NCBI GenBank assembly: GCA_030435675.1
Contig: CM059624.1
Coordinates: forward strand, 13,850,769 to 13,914,768
Length of the DNA: 64,000 nt
Reading direction: 5' to 3'
Source: Steinernema hermaphroditum
Taxonomy: Eukaryota; Nematoda; Chromadorea; Rhabditida; Steinernematidae
Position 1 is the stretch's first letter, and each line of letters begins with the position of its first letter. The notes beneath the pieces are model-generated. The model saw only the letters and a list, made by a program, of their open reading frames with translations. It was not told the DNA's origin and searched no databases. Positions 24,219-33,945 of this stretch are shown piece after piece. The translations under genes were made by a program, and so were the position numbers.

Positions 24219-24427
24219 CTAGGATGCAGGAATCACATAGCTGTCGAAAATCGTCAGGCGGTTCGTAGAGGGAAGCATCAGCATGCTATGCCAGGGTTGC
24301 GTCTCGAAGCTGTACGGCTTCAGAAAATTCAGCAGGCGGCAGATCGTCACATATGGGGACTGTTCAACTTCGGTCAAGCAAGCGAAAGTCGACCTTCCGA
24401 GGAGTACTTGTATTACGGTTGTCATTT
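24219..24427 (-). CDS. unrecognised small ORF or last exon
   Basis: After a pyrimidine-rich TTTTTTTTCAG acceptor (exon edge 24427), ATG at 24425 opens a frame of 68 aa that ends at 24219. The protein has a hydrophobic start and aromatic residues but no motif I know. It is either a spliced-leader-capped short gene or the last exon of the coiled-coil remnant upstream. Confidence 0.35.
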
Positions 24428-24769
24428 CTGAAAAAAAATTCAGTAAACTTATACGCGAACAGAAAATGCAGAAAAAGCCCAAGAGTTTTTTGACGCACAA
24501 CACCAGAACAAATGATTTTTCACCATTTGACCCGAGTTTTATGAAGGCTTCAAGGCGAAGAGGTTGGGTTGAAAACTGTAGACATTCGCCTCTTCCGGTA
24601 CGCCCGGAGAGTCACTACTACTCATACACAATGTCTCATCAAACACGTTAAATTGAGACAAGCGCACATCATTGCAACAGTTTTGGAATCTCGGTTATTT
24701 AATTTTGCTCCTTCTAGTCTCTCAGATAAGTATTGTAAGGCAAACTGGTGAGAACTCACATTTCCCTTA

Positions 24770-25150
24770 ACTGCTCGAGCTGTTTCGTTAACAGTGCCAG
24801 TTTGCGCTCTACGGTGGTCCGTTTCCCCTTCAACGCTGCAGCTCTCGTTCTTGTTCGGTTAATTGCTTTGCGCATTCTTCGACCGATGATCCTCTTGCAG
24901 TTCCGTTTTTCGAGCTTTGAACTCTTTGCTGATCGCAGATACTTCCAGGGTATGTTGCAAGTCTTCGAAGCTTGCGGACACAGCCTCCTTCTGCATTCAG
25001 GTCCCTAACCGTCATTTCTCTTTCGGAGACGTCCCGATCACAGCTGGAGATCTTGTTAATATCGTCTTTCAAAGGCACCCACTCCAGCTCCCACTCCTCT
25101 GTGGTCTGCAGAATCGTTTGCTTAGTCGCTTCGGTGCCTTGGAAAGCTCA
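24770..25150 (-). pseudogene. coiled-coil gene remnant
   Basis: Minus-strand frames encode charged, heptad-like sequence (for example TTEEWELEWVPLKDD, then ELQEDHRSKN in another frame). At least one frame change lies near 24990. A related stretch is at 28900-29010, also just downstream (on the minus strand) of a splice-carrying repeat. Both look like decayed copies of one gene family. I do not recognise the family. Confidence 0.3.
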
Positions 25151-25354
25151 TAATTCCTACATCATAATAATAACGCTTTAAAAAAATGATAGCTCACTCG
25201 TGTTGCTAATTTGCTCTGAGGTTGTGGACTTGCCGAGGCTGGAGTTTGTCTTTCCTAGCATTCGATCGCTGACGTCGTCTGATGACGTTTGGAAGTCCGT
25301 TTAGGATGCTGAACGATACACCGCGGCACAGCGATACATCAGGCATGTTTTCGC

Positions 25355-25490
25355 TTTGACTTCATTGATGAAAGTATGCTCATTTCTGAAATTGCTCAGA
25401 TATGAACGAAACAGAGGAGGTATAGGGCACATACCTGAGATTGAAGCAAATTCTCGATGTAGCGAATGCTCCGCGAATAAAATTTCTTTC
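25355..25490 (-). repeat. splice-bearing dispersed repeat, copy 1a
   Basis: Read on the minus strand, the unit has an exon-like CTACATCGAGAATTTGC part, a donor-like site and an intron ending GAGCAATTTCAG. Related units are near 25547, 29033, 32910, 42857, 45145 and 51895, all in this orientation. Confidence 0.6.
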
Positions 25491-25546
25491 GCTCTTCATC
25501 GTGAGACGTTATGGACTGATCTTGAGACTATGAGAGCTCTAGGGGG

Positions 25547-25835
25547 ACGTGCCCATAACTACCGTACTATAGGGAATCAAGGGATCCGTCTGATGTCCTT
25601 TTGACCTTCAAGAAATTTGAGCTATTGGAGGTCAGTGGAGGTCAGGGAACATACGTGAGGTTGAAGTAAATTCTCGATGTAGCGAATGGTCGAATAAAAA
25701 TTTGTTGTTTCTATTAATGGTTTTTAGCGAACATTTCACACATTAAGCATCGTTATTAAATTGATACCTAAGATTTGAGTTTATCAGGGTATAGTGATGT
25801 GTGAATCGCCAGGATACATACCAACAGGTCCATAA
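25547..25835 (-). repeat. splice-bearing dispersed repeat, copy 1b, with a membrane-segment coding tail
   Basis: About 290 bases are shared with 42857-43220. On the minus strand it holds a short hydrophobic coding segment (ALGIDVAIIMDLLVCIL) followed by a stop, then the common repeat core ending in a CTCAC|GTATGT donor. The equivalent segments at 43103-43351 and 33725-33830 read ALAMGVAVIMALLLSI and GMGFAVIMALLVSIL. Confidence 0.6.
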
Positions 25836-25919
25836 TAATCGCAACATCTATACCAAGTGCGAAAGGTGTCAAAGCAAAAGTACCCATGTCGCTAAATATG
25901 AAGGATTAGCTAAATTTAA

Positions 25920-26060
25920 AAACGAAAAAAAGCTCATCTGGCTTGAGGCCCTTTTGCCCTTGTGGGGTTGGAATCGTAGCCTCGGAGATCCAGCTCTACG
26001 AGGCCATAAAAGGCCTTTATTTTGGAGCCATCTTGACCTGTGCGGCGGGGTGGTTCAGTG
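25920..26060 (-). pseudogene. degenerate copy of the YGLVEL exon
   Basis: The minus strand encodes FYGLVELDLRGYDSNPTRA, a relative of FYGLVELGGQVYGLRAYDL in the exon at 44043-44167. It lies upstream of the membrane-segment copy in the same order as at 43-44 kb, so the two loci are duplicates of one gene. An in-frame stop precedes it. Confidence 0.4.
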
Positions 26061-26128
26061 GGATGAGTAGTTTCTACGGTTTTGTATCTGGTTGGGTGAG
26101 TGAGTGGAAATCGGTTTCGATATGGTGA

Positions 26129-26160
26129 AACCTCAAACTTGGGTGATTAAACCTTTATTC
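26129..26160 (-). repeat. LTR-like 3' end with polyadenylation signal, copy 1
   Basis: On the minus strand AATAAAGGTTTAATCACCCA is followed by AGTTTGAGGTTTCACCA. Near-identical sequence ends near 27331 and a partial one near 38790. The pattern suits the R-U5 end of a long terminal repeat. Confidence 0.4.
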
Positions 26161-27330
26161 ACGGGTCACGTTATACAACAGCGCGCAAATGCAAAACACT
26201 GGCGTCTTTGGTGATGACGGTTCCTCTTCACCCGATGGCAGCTGGGTGGAGATCCAAAGTGCAATTGTCGTGCGGCGGCGGACGGCGGTGCACGGCCGCT
26301 GTCGGCATCCTGTCAACATAAGGGCGCCGAACACAAACAAACGAACGGACCCGTCGGTTCTCCGTTTATATATAGGGGACGAATGATTTCGTTCCTGGTT
26401 TCTGATTTCTTGAAGCGACACCTGGTTTCTTGGTCGCGAAGCGACATGACCCACGAATTCCGTGTAGTTAAAAATCTCGACGGCCTTCAGAAAGGCTTTA
26501 AAATTTAAAATTAAATTTAAAAAAACTTACAGTTTGCCTTGGTTGTCCATTATGAAGATGGCTACCAAAACTACACAAGTGAAACACATCAATGATACCT
26601 CGGATCGATACGGCTATTGGGATAATTTTTACCATTAGCGTCTACACTAATATGTTTGAGTCCAAAGGGCATGTGACTTGAATTGCAGCTCCGATCGAGG
26701 AGGAGAGACCCTGAGGGAGACACGGGGACACCAGTTATCAAATAATTCCCTTTATTGGAAGCACCAAATTAACAGACAGAATAAAGAACGGAAGGGGGAG
26801 GCGAGGGAGCGACGGACGAGAGCGGCGGCCGGGGAGAAGGGCCGGAGGGCGACTGTCCTCCTTCCTTAGACGGGGAGGCGGGCCTGTTGATGGGGTGGGG
26901 TGGTGTTGTCCAAAGTGGGCAACCTGCTCCATGGCTTGCTAGTTGCCCTTCCTTTGACCGACTGTGCTCTCCTTCCGGTCGTGGTTGCGTTCGGTCCTTT
27001 TTCAGCTCCTCATTTTCCTTTCACAGTCGGTCTCGTTCCCTGTATAGCATCAGAATGTAGTAGGGCAGCTCGACTGGGGCCCTGGTTTTCTTACCCTTCT
27101 CTACCAGATCCATTCGATCCTGTACTCTCTTGTCGTAGGCCGCCATTGGTTATGATAACAAGTGATGTGCCTCGGACTGGGTTTCAGGTTTGGGCCTTTG
27201 TACAGGGTGATGAGAGAGTTCTGTGAAAATTTTTACCATGTACGGTATGGGAGTGGTTGGGTCTGACGATTCGCCTCTGCTGTCGTCGTCGCTCGCTCTG
27301 TGCCACGCGGGTCTTGAAGTGTTCTCGCAG
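26161..27330. other. GC-rich stretch of LTR-like and repeat debris
   Basis: It contains a piece of the SINE-like right end (26335-26385, GGACCCGTCGGTTCTCC) and a GC-rich block (26770-27000). No open frame here has family support. It may be the body of a decayed LTR. Confidence 0.35.
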
Positions 27331-27362
27331 TAAAACCTCAAACTTGAGTAATTAAACCTTTA
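27331..27362 (-). repeat. LTR-like 3' end with polyadenylation signal, copy 2
   Basis: Minus strand AATAAAGGTTTAATTACTCA followed by AGTTTGAGGTTTTACTG. It differs from the 26129 copy at a few positions. Confidence 0.4.
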
Positions 27363-27741
27363 TTATGAACACGATATAACAATACACGACACTGAATAAA
27401 TACAATAGGTTAGAGAAGATAATAGGGCTCCTGCTCGGCTACTCCTCTGCTCGTGCATAATGAGGACTGAATTGTTATTGAGTCTTCAGAGGTGTGATGG
27501 GGCGGAACGGCTATTCTGATGCGTTTATTCTCACATCTGTTTCTTCCGTCGCACGTCTGTTTATGATAAGAGGCTCTTCACGGGATCAGATAGTCCTCCT
27601 TGGGTTTCATATCCGCGCCTGGGTCATCTGATTAGCCTTTCGTGGAGCAGATGTGTTGACATTCGATAACTCTGCAATAGATAGTAGAATAGTAGGATAC
27701 ACATATTTAAAAGTTAAGTTAAGAGTCGCTTCGCGACATAC

Positions 27742-27922
27742 CAGTGAGAATCATGTTTTGTTCACCAAGGCTTAAGCGAATCCGTATGAATGAAGTTGGC
27801 AAGAGATCCACATCAGAATACGTGCAGTCAAGACCGCCATAAGACTCGACGCACTCGCAGAAATGAAATCCTTCTGCCTCTTGACAGATGCCACCATTCT
27901 GACACGGATTGGTGTCGCACAT
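27742..27922 (-). CDS. EGF-like domain exon of a probable membrane protein
   Basis: The exon runs from acceptor TTCTTGCAG (edge 27922) to donor CACTG|GTATGTCG (edge 27742). It encodes one EGF-like domain with six cysteines in canonical spacing (starts CDTNPCQNGGIC, continues CEC to a final GGLDC). Hydrophobic coding sequence lies just upstream on the minus strand near 27966-28030. The motif around the donor (GAGTCGCTTCGCGACA on the plus strand) recurs in similar form at 31545, beside an envelope-like gene with its own EGF-like segment, so the two are probably paralogues. A secreted or membrane-anchored adhesive role is inferred. Most of the gene is missing or not readable. Confidence 0.5.
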
Positions 27923-28122
27923 CTGCAAGAACAAATAGAGAATCAGTATCCTGAAGAGGACTCACGGTGGCGATGACCAGAACAACAGAAGAAAACCGTA
28001 ACAGCTACGAGTAGGAGCAGCAGAGGAGCGCTTGACGGATGGACACCGCCCGAAAAGAAGACACGGAGAACGCCGAACGATTGTATCTGAGATGACCTGT
28101 GTACCACTTAACAGAAGCAAAA

Positions 28123-28356
28123 TCAGGGCCAGTTCAACTGTTCAGCACAAGTATCCTTTGTGGACACGTAAACTAGTGTGTCCACTTCCCGAAGATTCGT
28201 AAAAGTTACCATCACATTGAGGGTGGGTAATATATGGGCTTTAAGTCCATACAGTTTGAGGTCAGCTTCACGGCCGTCAGCTAGTAAACCGACGATCGTT
28301 CTCCGAACAATCTTGTCTCCGGCCAGCAGCGACGACACAAATGTGAGCAGCAGCAA
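28123..28356 (-). CDS. hydrophobic-leader exon, unrecognised
   Basis: The frame opens with a signal-like run (LLLTFVSSLLAG) and ends at a possible donor AATGTGATG|GTAACTT near 28211. It lacks an ATG at its start; the available ATG at 28378 is in another frame. It could be the secretion-signal exon of the EGF-type gene, with a frameshift, or chance. Confidence 0.25.
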   Translation of the reverse strand: MLLLTFVSSLLAGDKIVRRTIVGLLADGREADLKLYGLKAHILPTLNVMVTFTNLREVDTLVYVSTKDTCAEQLNWP

Positions 28357-28370
28357 GGAACAGGATGTAG

Positions 28371-28820
28371 CTATACATCACTAAGTAGTGGTGTGTAAAG
28401 GACGGTTTGTAGTGTTCCAAGGGTTTGCTGTCCTGCCTTCAGCGTGGGCGACCGTAAGCCGTCATAGGAAAACCACTGATTCTCAATCAAAACTGATCCT
28501 GTGAAGTGGTGCGGACTTGTGGTGAAGTGTGTGACCCCGGACAGAGAGAACGTCCGTCCAAGCACCTACAACAAAGCGAATACAGCCAGCAGCAGAATGC
28601 AATCAGCCGTACCTGTAGCGTTCGGGGAAGGCGGGACAGCTCGCATTTGTCAAAACCACACGGGGAAATGTCAATGGGTAATATCCACGGCATACTCCTC
28701 TCAAAGCTTTGGGACTTAACATCGGCGCGTCCCTTGCAGCATTGACTACGTCGTTTGGTTTTTGTTATCGCACTTTTAAGAATGTTGGACCAGTCGAAGT
28801 TGTCGGGCACCATAGCTTTG
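28371..28820 (-). CDS. ubiquitin-specific-protease-like C-terminal fragment
   Basis: Exons 28613-28820 and 28371-28565 join in phase across a 47-nt intron (CAG|GTACGG .. TTGTAG). The joined frame carries MPWILPID, LPRTL, then HHFTGSVLIENQWFSYDGL. That order resembles the end of the USP (peptidase C19) fold, where the catalytic His precedes a W/Y-containing strand and an Asp. The catalytic Cys box is absent, so this is a remnant or only the last exons of a larger gene. TTTCTCTTAG before 28820 is a valid acceptor for a missing upstream exon. The USP assignment is from pattern only. Confidence 0.4.
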
Positions 28821-29032
28821 CTAAGAGAAACCAGTAATTAAATGCACAGAAACTATATATTACGTCAAACAGAAGGTCTCTTGGTTTCTGTAAAACTACC
28901 ATCGAACATGTCGCTACCATCGAACAGCTTCTTCCACGATAAGCTGCGAGTCTTCAAGGCTTGTGGACACGGCGTCCTTATGTACATTCAGATCGCTCTT
29001 CCTAATTGGGAGATATCCCGGATTCTCTATGA

Positions 29033-29310
29033 CTTCATTAATGCCAATATGCTAAATTCTGAAATTACTCAGATATGAACGAAGCAGTGGAAGTCATGGT
29101 ACATACGTGAGGTTGAAGTAAATTCTCGACTGGTGAATGGCCCGCGGATTAAATTTAATTGTTTCTATTAATGGTGTTTGATTTTGTCGAATTTTTTTTC
29201 GCATCGCTATTACATTGAGACCTACGGAGTTTAGCAAGGTGTTGTGATATGTGACTAGCCTGACTATGTGACGACATGTTTATGCCTATATAAAAGGTAA
29301 CCCAAGATTA
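29033..29310 (-). repeat. splice-bearing dispersed repeat, copy 2
   Basis: The core unit with donor CTCAC|GTATGT and acceptor GAGTAATTTCAG on the minus strand. Its left extension (GAGACCTACGGAGTTTAGCA) is shared with the 45145 copy but not with the others, so there are two subfamilies. Confidence 0.6.
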
Positions 29311-29495
29311 AGGTTCCCACTAGCAAGGGAACCACTCCAAGTGCCCCGCGAGTTAGGGACTGAGATGTGGCGCGGCTTGTAGATGGTCTTCTAACTAAGC
29401 AAACGCATATAGTCTCACGGGCAACCCTAAAGATGGTCACAAAAAAAAATTCAGTCTAGAGGATACTAGTAGCAGCGAACCGCCATAGGAAGTTA

Positions 29496-29567
29496 TGCCC
29501 ATGTGGTTAAGTGGTAAGGCTGCCGGTCACGAAACTTTTGCTCGCAGGTTCGAAGCCCTGAGCAGCG
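29496..29567 (+). repeat. tRNA-derived sequence (degenerate)
   Basis: A-box-like TGGTTAAGTGGTAAGGC and B-box-like GGTTCGAAGCC at tRNA spacing. The stems do not pair. Confidence 0.45.
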
Positions 29568-29875
29568 TTAGTTTTTAATTTTGTTTCTCTTCTTGTTCCG
29601 AGTGTAAATTTTACGTTACCTTACTTTTAGAGACTCTAAAACGTTTTATTGTTGAGGTGCAAAGGTGACAGATGACCAAATGGCAATACTGAAATTTACA
29701 CTGATACAGAAAGCGACTAAACAAAAATAAGATATCGGTCGATGTCGAGGTCGATGATTGCGGAATACTAAATCGAGTGCCATATAGGTCAATGCTTGCA
29801 CGCAAAAAGTGCATCGCTTCTAGTGGGTGGAGAACAATTAACGTGAAAATGGTCGACTGATTCAAGCACAACACA

Positions 29876-30775
29876 ATGGACACAGTTTCTGGAGACTTTG
29901 TTCTATGCGTTCTTCAGAACGTCTCTGCGAGCACGCGGTTGGAAATATTCAACACAAGCAGTTTCCAAGGCTCGTTGAGCGGCGTGTGGGGATACTTCGA
30001 GGACTTCTTTGAGATGTACACATTGGACATCTCATTTTGCTATGGAGAGTTATTCTTGCACACGCGAGTCAATACAGAATACGGACTCCTTTCACTGCCT
30101 CCGGACTTCTCGTTTTGGAAACGTCACCGAAGCGCCTTCAGTCGCTTGTCTATTGAGAAGAGTCCATACAGTGAAGGGATGTACCCGCTGACGGACGATG
30201 CCGTCGAAATCATCGAAAAGATCCTGCAGAATCTGTGTCTTAAAGTGGACATATTACGTCTGCCGGATTTTGGGCTCGAGAAATATCCCTCCATACTGAG
30301 AATTCTCGACGCAATTCCTGCAGTAAACTATATATACGCCCGCTATGTGGACATCAATGTGAGTCCCTCCATAGAGCGCTGGGTCGACACGTTGTGGAAA
30401 ATCGACATTGATCACTTTAAGCTGAAAGCTGACGAACTGGATTATTTTTTAAGGCTGACCAACAGGATCATCGAGAACCTTTCAAAGCGCAGACTTGGAA
30501 GCCTGATACTTCGAATCCCAAAACCCTACCCATATCTGTACAGGCGGTTTCTCAACACTGTGTTCTTTAATGCGAGAGCAGGGTTGCGTTATATTGAATA
30601 CGACTCGACGTTTCAAGATGTGGTCGGCGACTTCATCAAAACACTGAGTGTTTCCGATCCCGAGAGTGATAAGCTTACATTTGTTGACAAATACGGAATT
30701 CGGTTCTCATTTACCGATTGCTTAAGTGAGTCAAATGCTAATGGATGGCGTCTCTGGTTCTTTTTCGATGAATAA
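29876..30775 (+). CDS. F-box-like nematode protein, intronless
   Basis: A single 299-codon frame with no stop. The N-terminus (MDTV..DFVLCVLQNVS) has the spacing of the F-box-like starts (M..LP..F.DEV...LS) in a multigene family of small nematode proteins; a second member is at 53596-54466. The rest is Leu/Ile-rich with aromatic residues, as expected of a repeat-like C-terminal substrate-binding region, and ends FFFDE. F-box proteins bring substrates to SCF ubiquitin ligases; here that role is inferred. It is one of the few + strand genes in the island. Confidence 0.55.
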   Translation: MDTVSGDFVLCVLQNVSASTRLEIFNTSSFQGSLSGVWGYFEDFFEMYTLDISFCYGELFLHTRVNTEYGLLSLPPDFSFWKRHRSAFSRLSIEKSPYSEGMYPLTDDAVEIIEKILQNLCLKVDILRLPDFGLEKYPSILRILDAIPAVNYIYARYVDINVSPSIERWVDTLWKIDIDHFKLKADELDYFLRLTNRIIENLSKRRLGSLILRIPKPYPYLYRRFLNTVFFNARAGLRYIEYDSTFQDVVGDFIKTLSVSDPESDKLTFVDKYGIRFSFTDCLSESNANGWRLWFFFDE

Positions 30776-31006
30776 CTTCAGATCACAACTATATCCCTAA
30801 CTGTCGTTCCAACGCAGACGTCTTCGCTTGAATCCACTCCATTTGAATCAATCTCTTCAATGCGCACAGTGATCACTTAGCTATCCTTACGGTACGACTG
30901 TTACCGATATTTACTAGCACAAATGTAAAATCCGTTGTTGAGTATATTCTGTCATTCAAAGAAAATTTATTGCAACAAGATATCTAGTACTACGGTCCAT
31001 ACATAC

Positions 31007-31164
31007 CTTTAAATTGAATTTCCACAGCCTCTGTGTTCGGGCGGTAGCAATCCGAACACATGATTCTAATCGAGGAGTCGATATCACTAGCAGTTAACTT
31101 CTTCTTCACCGGGATCCATTTTGCTCTTGTTCTGATTTCGAGCTTCTTCTCGTACAAATCTTTT
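31007..31164 (-). CDS. unrecognised exon with CxxC
   Basis: A minus-strand exon ends at donor TTTAAAG|GTATGT (edge 31007). The open frame has KWIPVKKKLTASDID and MCSDC, a lysine-rich segment and a single CxxC. The upstream edge is not certain. I know no family match. The clear donor and biased composition make it a better candidate than a random frame. Confidence 0.35.
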
Positions 31165-31339
31165 CAGATCGCTTACGCAGACCTAATGTTGGCCGTGCCG
31201 TTGACCGATGTTTTTGGAAGGCCTTAATAGCGAAGTCATGATGATAAGAGGTTATTCAAAGGATTAACCGGAACAGGTCATCTTGATCTGGTAAGCAGAC
31301 GCACTGACATTTGATAGCTGCATCTCGCAGCAGATCTGA

Positions 31340-32330
31340 TTAGTTATATTTGGTTTTAGTTAACAACGGATACACACACATAAAGTTAAGACATAAAGTT
31401 TCACTACCCGACGGGTTCTCGAGGTAGATACGGGCGGACTTGGTTTCGTCCTTGGGTCCGCACGAGATGGTTATGGTGGTAGATGGGCAGATGACCTCTG
31501 CCGTGACCTCTCCGAAGTCTGTTAAGAAGACACACAAAAGTAAGAGTCGCTTTGTGACAGGGTTCACCGACGAAAGCAAATTACCAGGAGAAAGAAGAAA
31601 ACAACAAGTGCCAGTAGAGTTGTCGACACCGACTACGAAGGGGGTTTGTGACCAAGAGGATTGGTTGTGTAATACAATTGGCCGGACAGAGTTAAAGAGG
31701 AGGAGTGGGACAGGCACTGTACAATACATGTTTCACTACCCGACGGGTTCTCGAGGAAGATACGGGCGGACTTGGTTTCGTCCTTGGGTCCGCACGAGAT
31801 GGTTATGGTGGTGATGGGCAGATGACCTCTGCCGTGACCTCTCCGAAGTCCGTTATACACGTGTAGTGAAGATTGGCTCCGCTGGGGCATCCATAACAAC
31901 CGTGAGGTTGGTCACTTGATCTGTGCACGTGGTGAAGTCGATTCTGGAAAGTAGTGACAGATTTCTCATCGCTGTCTGAACTTGCGCAGCCGCTCTCGCG
32001 AGCTTGACAGAGGTTTTCCCGTGGCGCCGTTCCACCAGCTGGCCGTCGACGAACTCGGGTCCGAAGTGCGGACTGCAGTAGGTGGTTGCTCGAAATGTCG
32101 CACACGGCAATGTCGTCTGCTTGATGGCAGCTCACGGACTGCGGGTCGAGTGAGCAGTTCCTCTACAAGCCCTTTCATAATACCCCACAGGGCATTTACA
32201 AAACACTTCTGCACGCATGTAGTAGCATTTTCCGCCGTTAACACAGTGAAAACCCATGTTAAGGATGTAAACAGTGACGGAATGGCGTCTCCAAACCACC
32301 GTCACGATGGTGTGCCAGACAGTCAAATCA
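31340..32330 (-). pseudogene. envelope-like glycoprotein gene (phlebovirus G2-like), degenerate
   Basis: Minus-strand frames give, in order, an EGF-like segment (HCVNGGKC .. CKCPVGYYERAC, near 32250-32170), a linker, then a GCYGCPSG segment followed by ITISCGPKD and a final Cys. This order (GCY.CP.G, a C..S strand, T/SISC) is that of the G2 or Gc envelope domain in phleboviruses and in env genes of nematode LTR retroelements. Frame changes near 31900 and 32150 break it, unless short introns are used. The last coding segment is present twice (31398-31524 and 31730-31855). If expressed it would be a surface glycoprotein; in this state it is probably inactive. Confidence 0.5.
31398..31855 (-). 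repeat. tandem duplication of the envelope-like terminal segment
   Basis: 31398-31524 and 31730-31855 are near-identical, differing by a one-base indel and a few substitutions. On the minus strand the second copy is preceded by a TTCTTAACAG acceptor, so it could act as an alternative last exon. Confidence 0.8.
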
Positions 32331-32765
32331 TTCCGTTGCGCCTTGTTGAGAATGTCTTTGCCTCCGGCTTCTCGTTTTCTTGCCCCGGAAATAGCCGTCG
32401 GCGATCGCGATGACGGGGGCTTCGGGTGAAGGCATTTTCTCTATGTCGAAAGGAGAAACACTTCCCCTCAAAAGTGCTGAGCCTGTCGTGTGGCGGAGTC
32501 GAGAGGAGTTGTGTGACGTCGATCCGGTCGGGTCGAGGATCGGCGCTCCGAGTGGTAAGTCGTGTGACGCTCCAGGCGAGGCGTCGGACGGCGTTCCAGT
32601 CGAGGCGTCGGAGGTCGGGTCGATGGAGGTGAGGGGTCCGGTAGGGTCAAGGAGCGGTGCCCCACGCGAGCAGCGAGCGAGCCGAGGGGCGCGCGTGGGA
32701 CGGGAGCGCGGGGCCACGCCCCGACAACAGTCTTTCAATCTTTCCGTATTAACTAAGCAGCACAC
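32328..32765 (-). CDS. Pro/Ser/Thr-rich open frame upstream of the envelope-like gene
   Basis: A 145-codon frame with imperfect repeats (LDPTG, SDAS, GAP) and a basic end (RGKKTRSRRQRH). It could be a cytoplasmic or signal-bearing leader of the envelope-like protein that follows on the same strand, since env precursors of nematode elements often have basic clusters before a membrane segment. The high GC content also gives long frames by chance. Confidence 0.3.
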   Translation of the reverse strand: MCCLVNTERLKDCCRGVAPRSRPTRAPRLARCSRGAPLLDPTGPLTSIDPTSDASTGTPSDASPGASHDLPLGAPILDPTGSTSHNSSRLRHTTGSALLRGSVSPFDIEKMPSPEAPVIAIADGYFRGKKTRSRRQRHSQQGATE

Positions 32766-32909
32766 TTTTACTTATGTTGTCTTTTCAGCTGACCTCGATG
32801 ATGGGTGGCTGCGTGACCAAGGACAGTAAGCCTTTTTGCAGCCCGGAATTGTAGAAGGCATCTGAGATTCTTCAACATGGGCTTTAGGAAGGCAGGCGGC
32901 CTAGGTGCT

Positions 32910-33085
32910 TAGGCATTTACTGAAATTAATCTGATATGAACGAAACACGAGGAGGTCATGGCAAATACCAGAGATTGAAGCAAATTCTCGATGCAATAAA
33001 TGGTCGAATAAAATTTTGTTATTTCTATTAATGGTTTTTAGCGAACATTTCACACATTGAGCATCGTTATTAAATTTTTAAGCTT
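32910..33085 (-). repeat. splice-bearing dispersed repeat, copy 3
   Basis: The core unit (ATGAACGAAACACGAGGAGG .. ATTAATGG .. TTCACACATTGAGCATCG on the plus strand) in the common orientation. Confidence 0.6.
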
Positions 33086-33229
33086 TAGAAATAATGACGG
33101 TTGTTCAAAGGTTTTTTTTTTGCATCACTTAATGATGAGTCTTTCATTTGTGTCCCCAGCGATCGGTCGGGTCGTCCACTCGCTCTCTCTCTCTCTCTGA
33201 GGCTGTCTGGGCCGAATGAGTTGAGTGAG

Positions 33230-33600
33230 CGGTCGTTCTCGGCCATCGTTGTTGGTGTAATGATCGCCCTGGCTCCCAGAAGGCCTGGAACACCAGGGAG
33301 CCGTAGTTCCGCCGTCTTGCCAAGAAGCTAGTCACTGCCGCCCGACTCCACCCGCGCCGCCAGAGAAGTCGAAGTCTCGCTGAAAGTCCGCGCAGCCAGT
33401 CTGATGGTTCCCGGTTCGTCCGTTGTGCTCAACCGACGCGTTTCATCCGGATGCCGTTCTTCGCGTGTCTCCCGCAGAAATTGCCGAAGAAGCTCTTCAA
33501 CTCCGACGTCCGCGCCGCCACCCCAGTTGAAGACAGATGCACTGTGCTCCACCGTCATCGGAATCAGCTCTTCGCATCTCTGATCCCCGCGCACACTGAT
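33230..33600 (-). pseudogene. fragment of the VELR / VPGLLG dispersed coding repeat
   Basis: The minus strand reads AELRLPGVPGLLGARAII near 33310-33260 and, in an adjoining frame, an acidic segment over 33594-33328. Its counterparts are 6728-6985 and 21669-22100. A stop separates the parts. Confidence 0.35.
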
Positions 33601-33724
33601 GGGATCGCTGTGTTCTACTCTGATGTGCCGAAGCCAGAAGAAAACCGGCGACTACGGAGTGACGATGTGTTTCTTGTGCATATATATGACGTCTCGCAAG
33701 GCGTAAGCCTTAGATACGAGAAAT

Positions 33725-33830
33725 AAACTCGTAAATAAACTCGTAACTCACTTAATGATAAGGATAGACACAAGCAGAGCCATAATAACCGCAAAACCCA
33801 TACCAACTGATGAAGCTGTGACTTTTATAG
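33725..33830 (-). CDS. short hydrophobic C-terminal exon
   Basis: The minus strand encodes SSVGMGFAVIMALLVSIL followed by IIK and a stop. The membrane-spanning segment is homologous to those at 25.8 kb and 43.2 kb. It is likely the membrane anchor end of a gene whose other exons are gone. Confidence 0.35.
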
Positions 33831-33945
33831 CTTTTATTTGTTTGACAAATGTAGAACCAAGGGCTTGAATAGCCCTTGGTTTTAGCTAACGTTTTAGTTT
33901 TAGCTTTTTTTTACTAACATTTACCACAGGCTCAATACCTCAATA
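33825..33945 (-). repeat. partial tandem copy of the capsid-like gene
   Basis: GCTTTTATTTGTTTGACAAA and following bases match the segment near 34036-34080 inside the capsid-like frame, with small changes. A 27-base hairpin (33855-33881) results from those changes. Confidence 0.6.

Noticed and set aside
33855..33881. Perfect 11-bp hairpin as a transcription terminator
   Set aside because: It arises inside a mutated partial duplicate of the capsid-like gene, and such terminators are not used by nematode Pol II.
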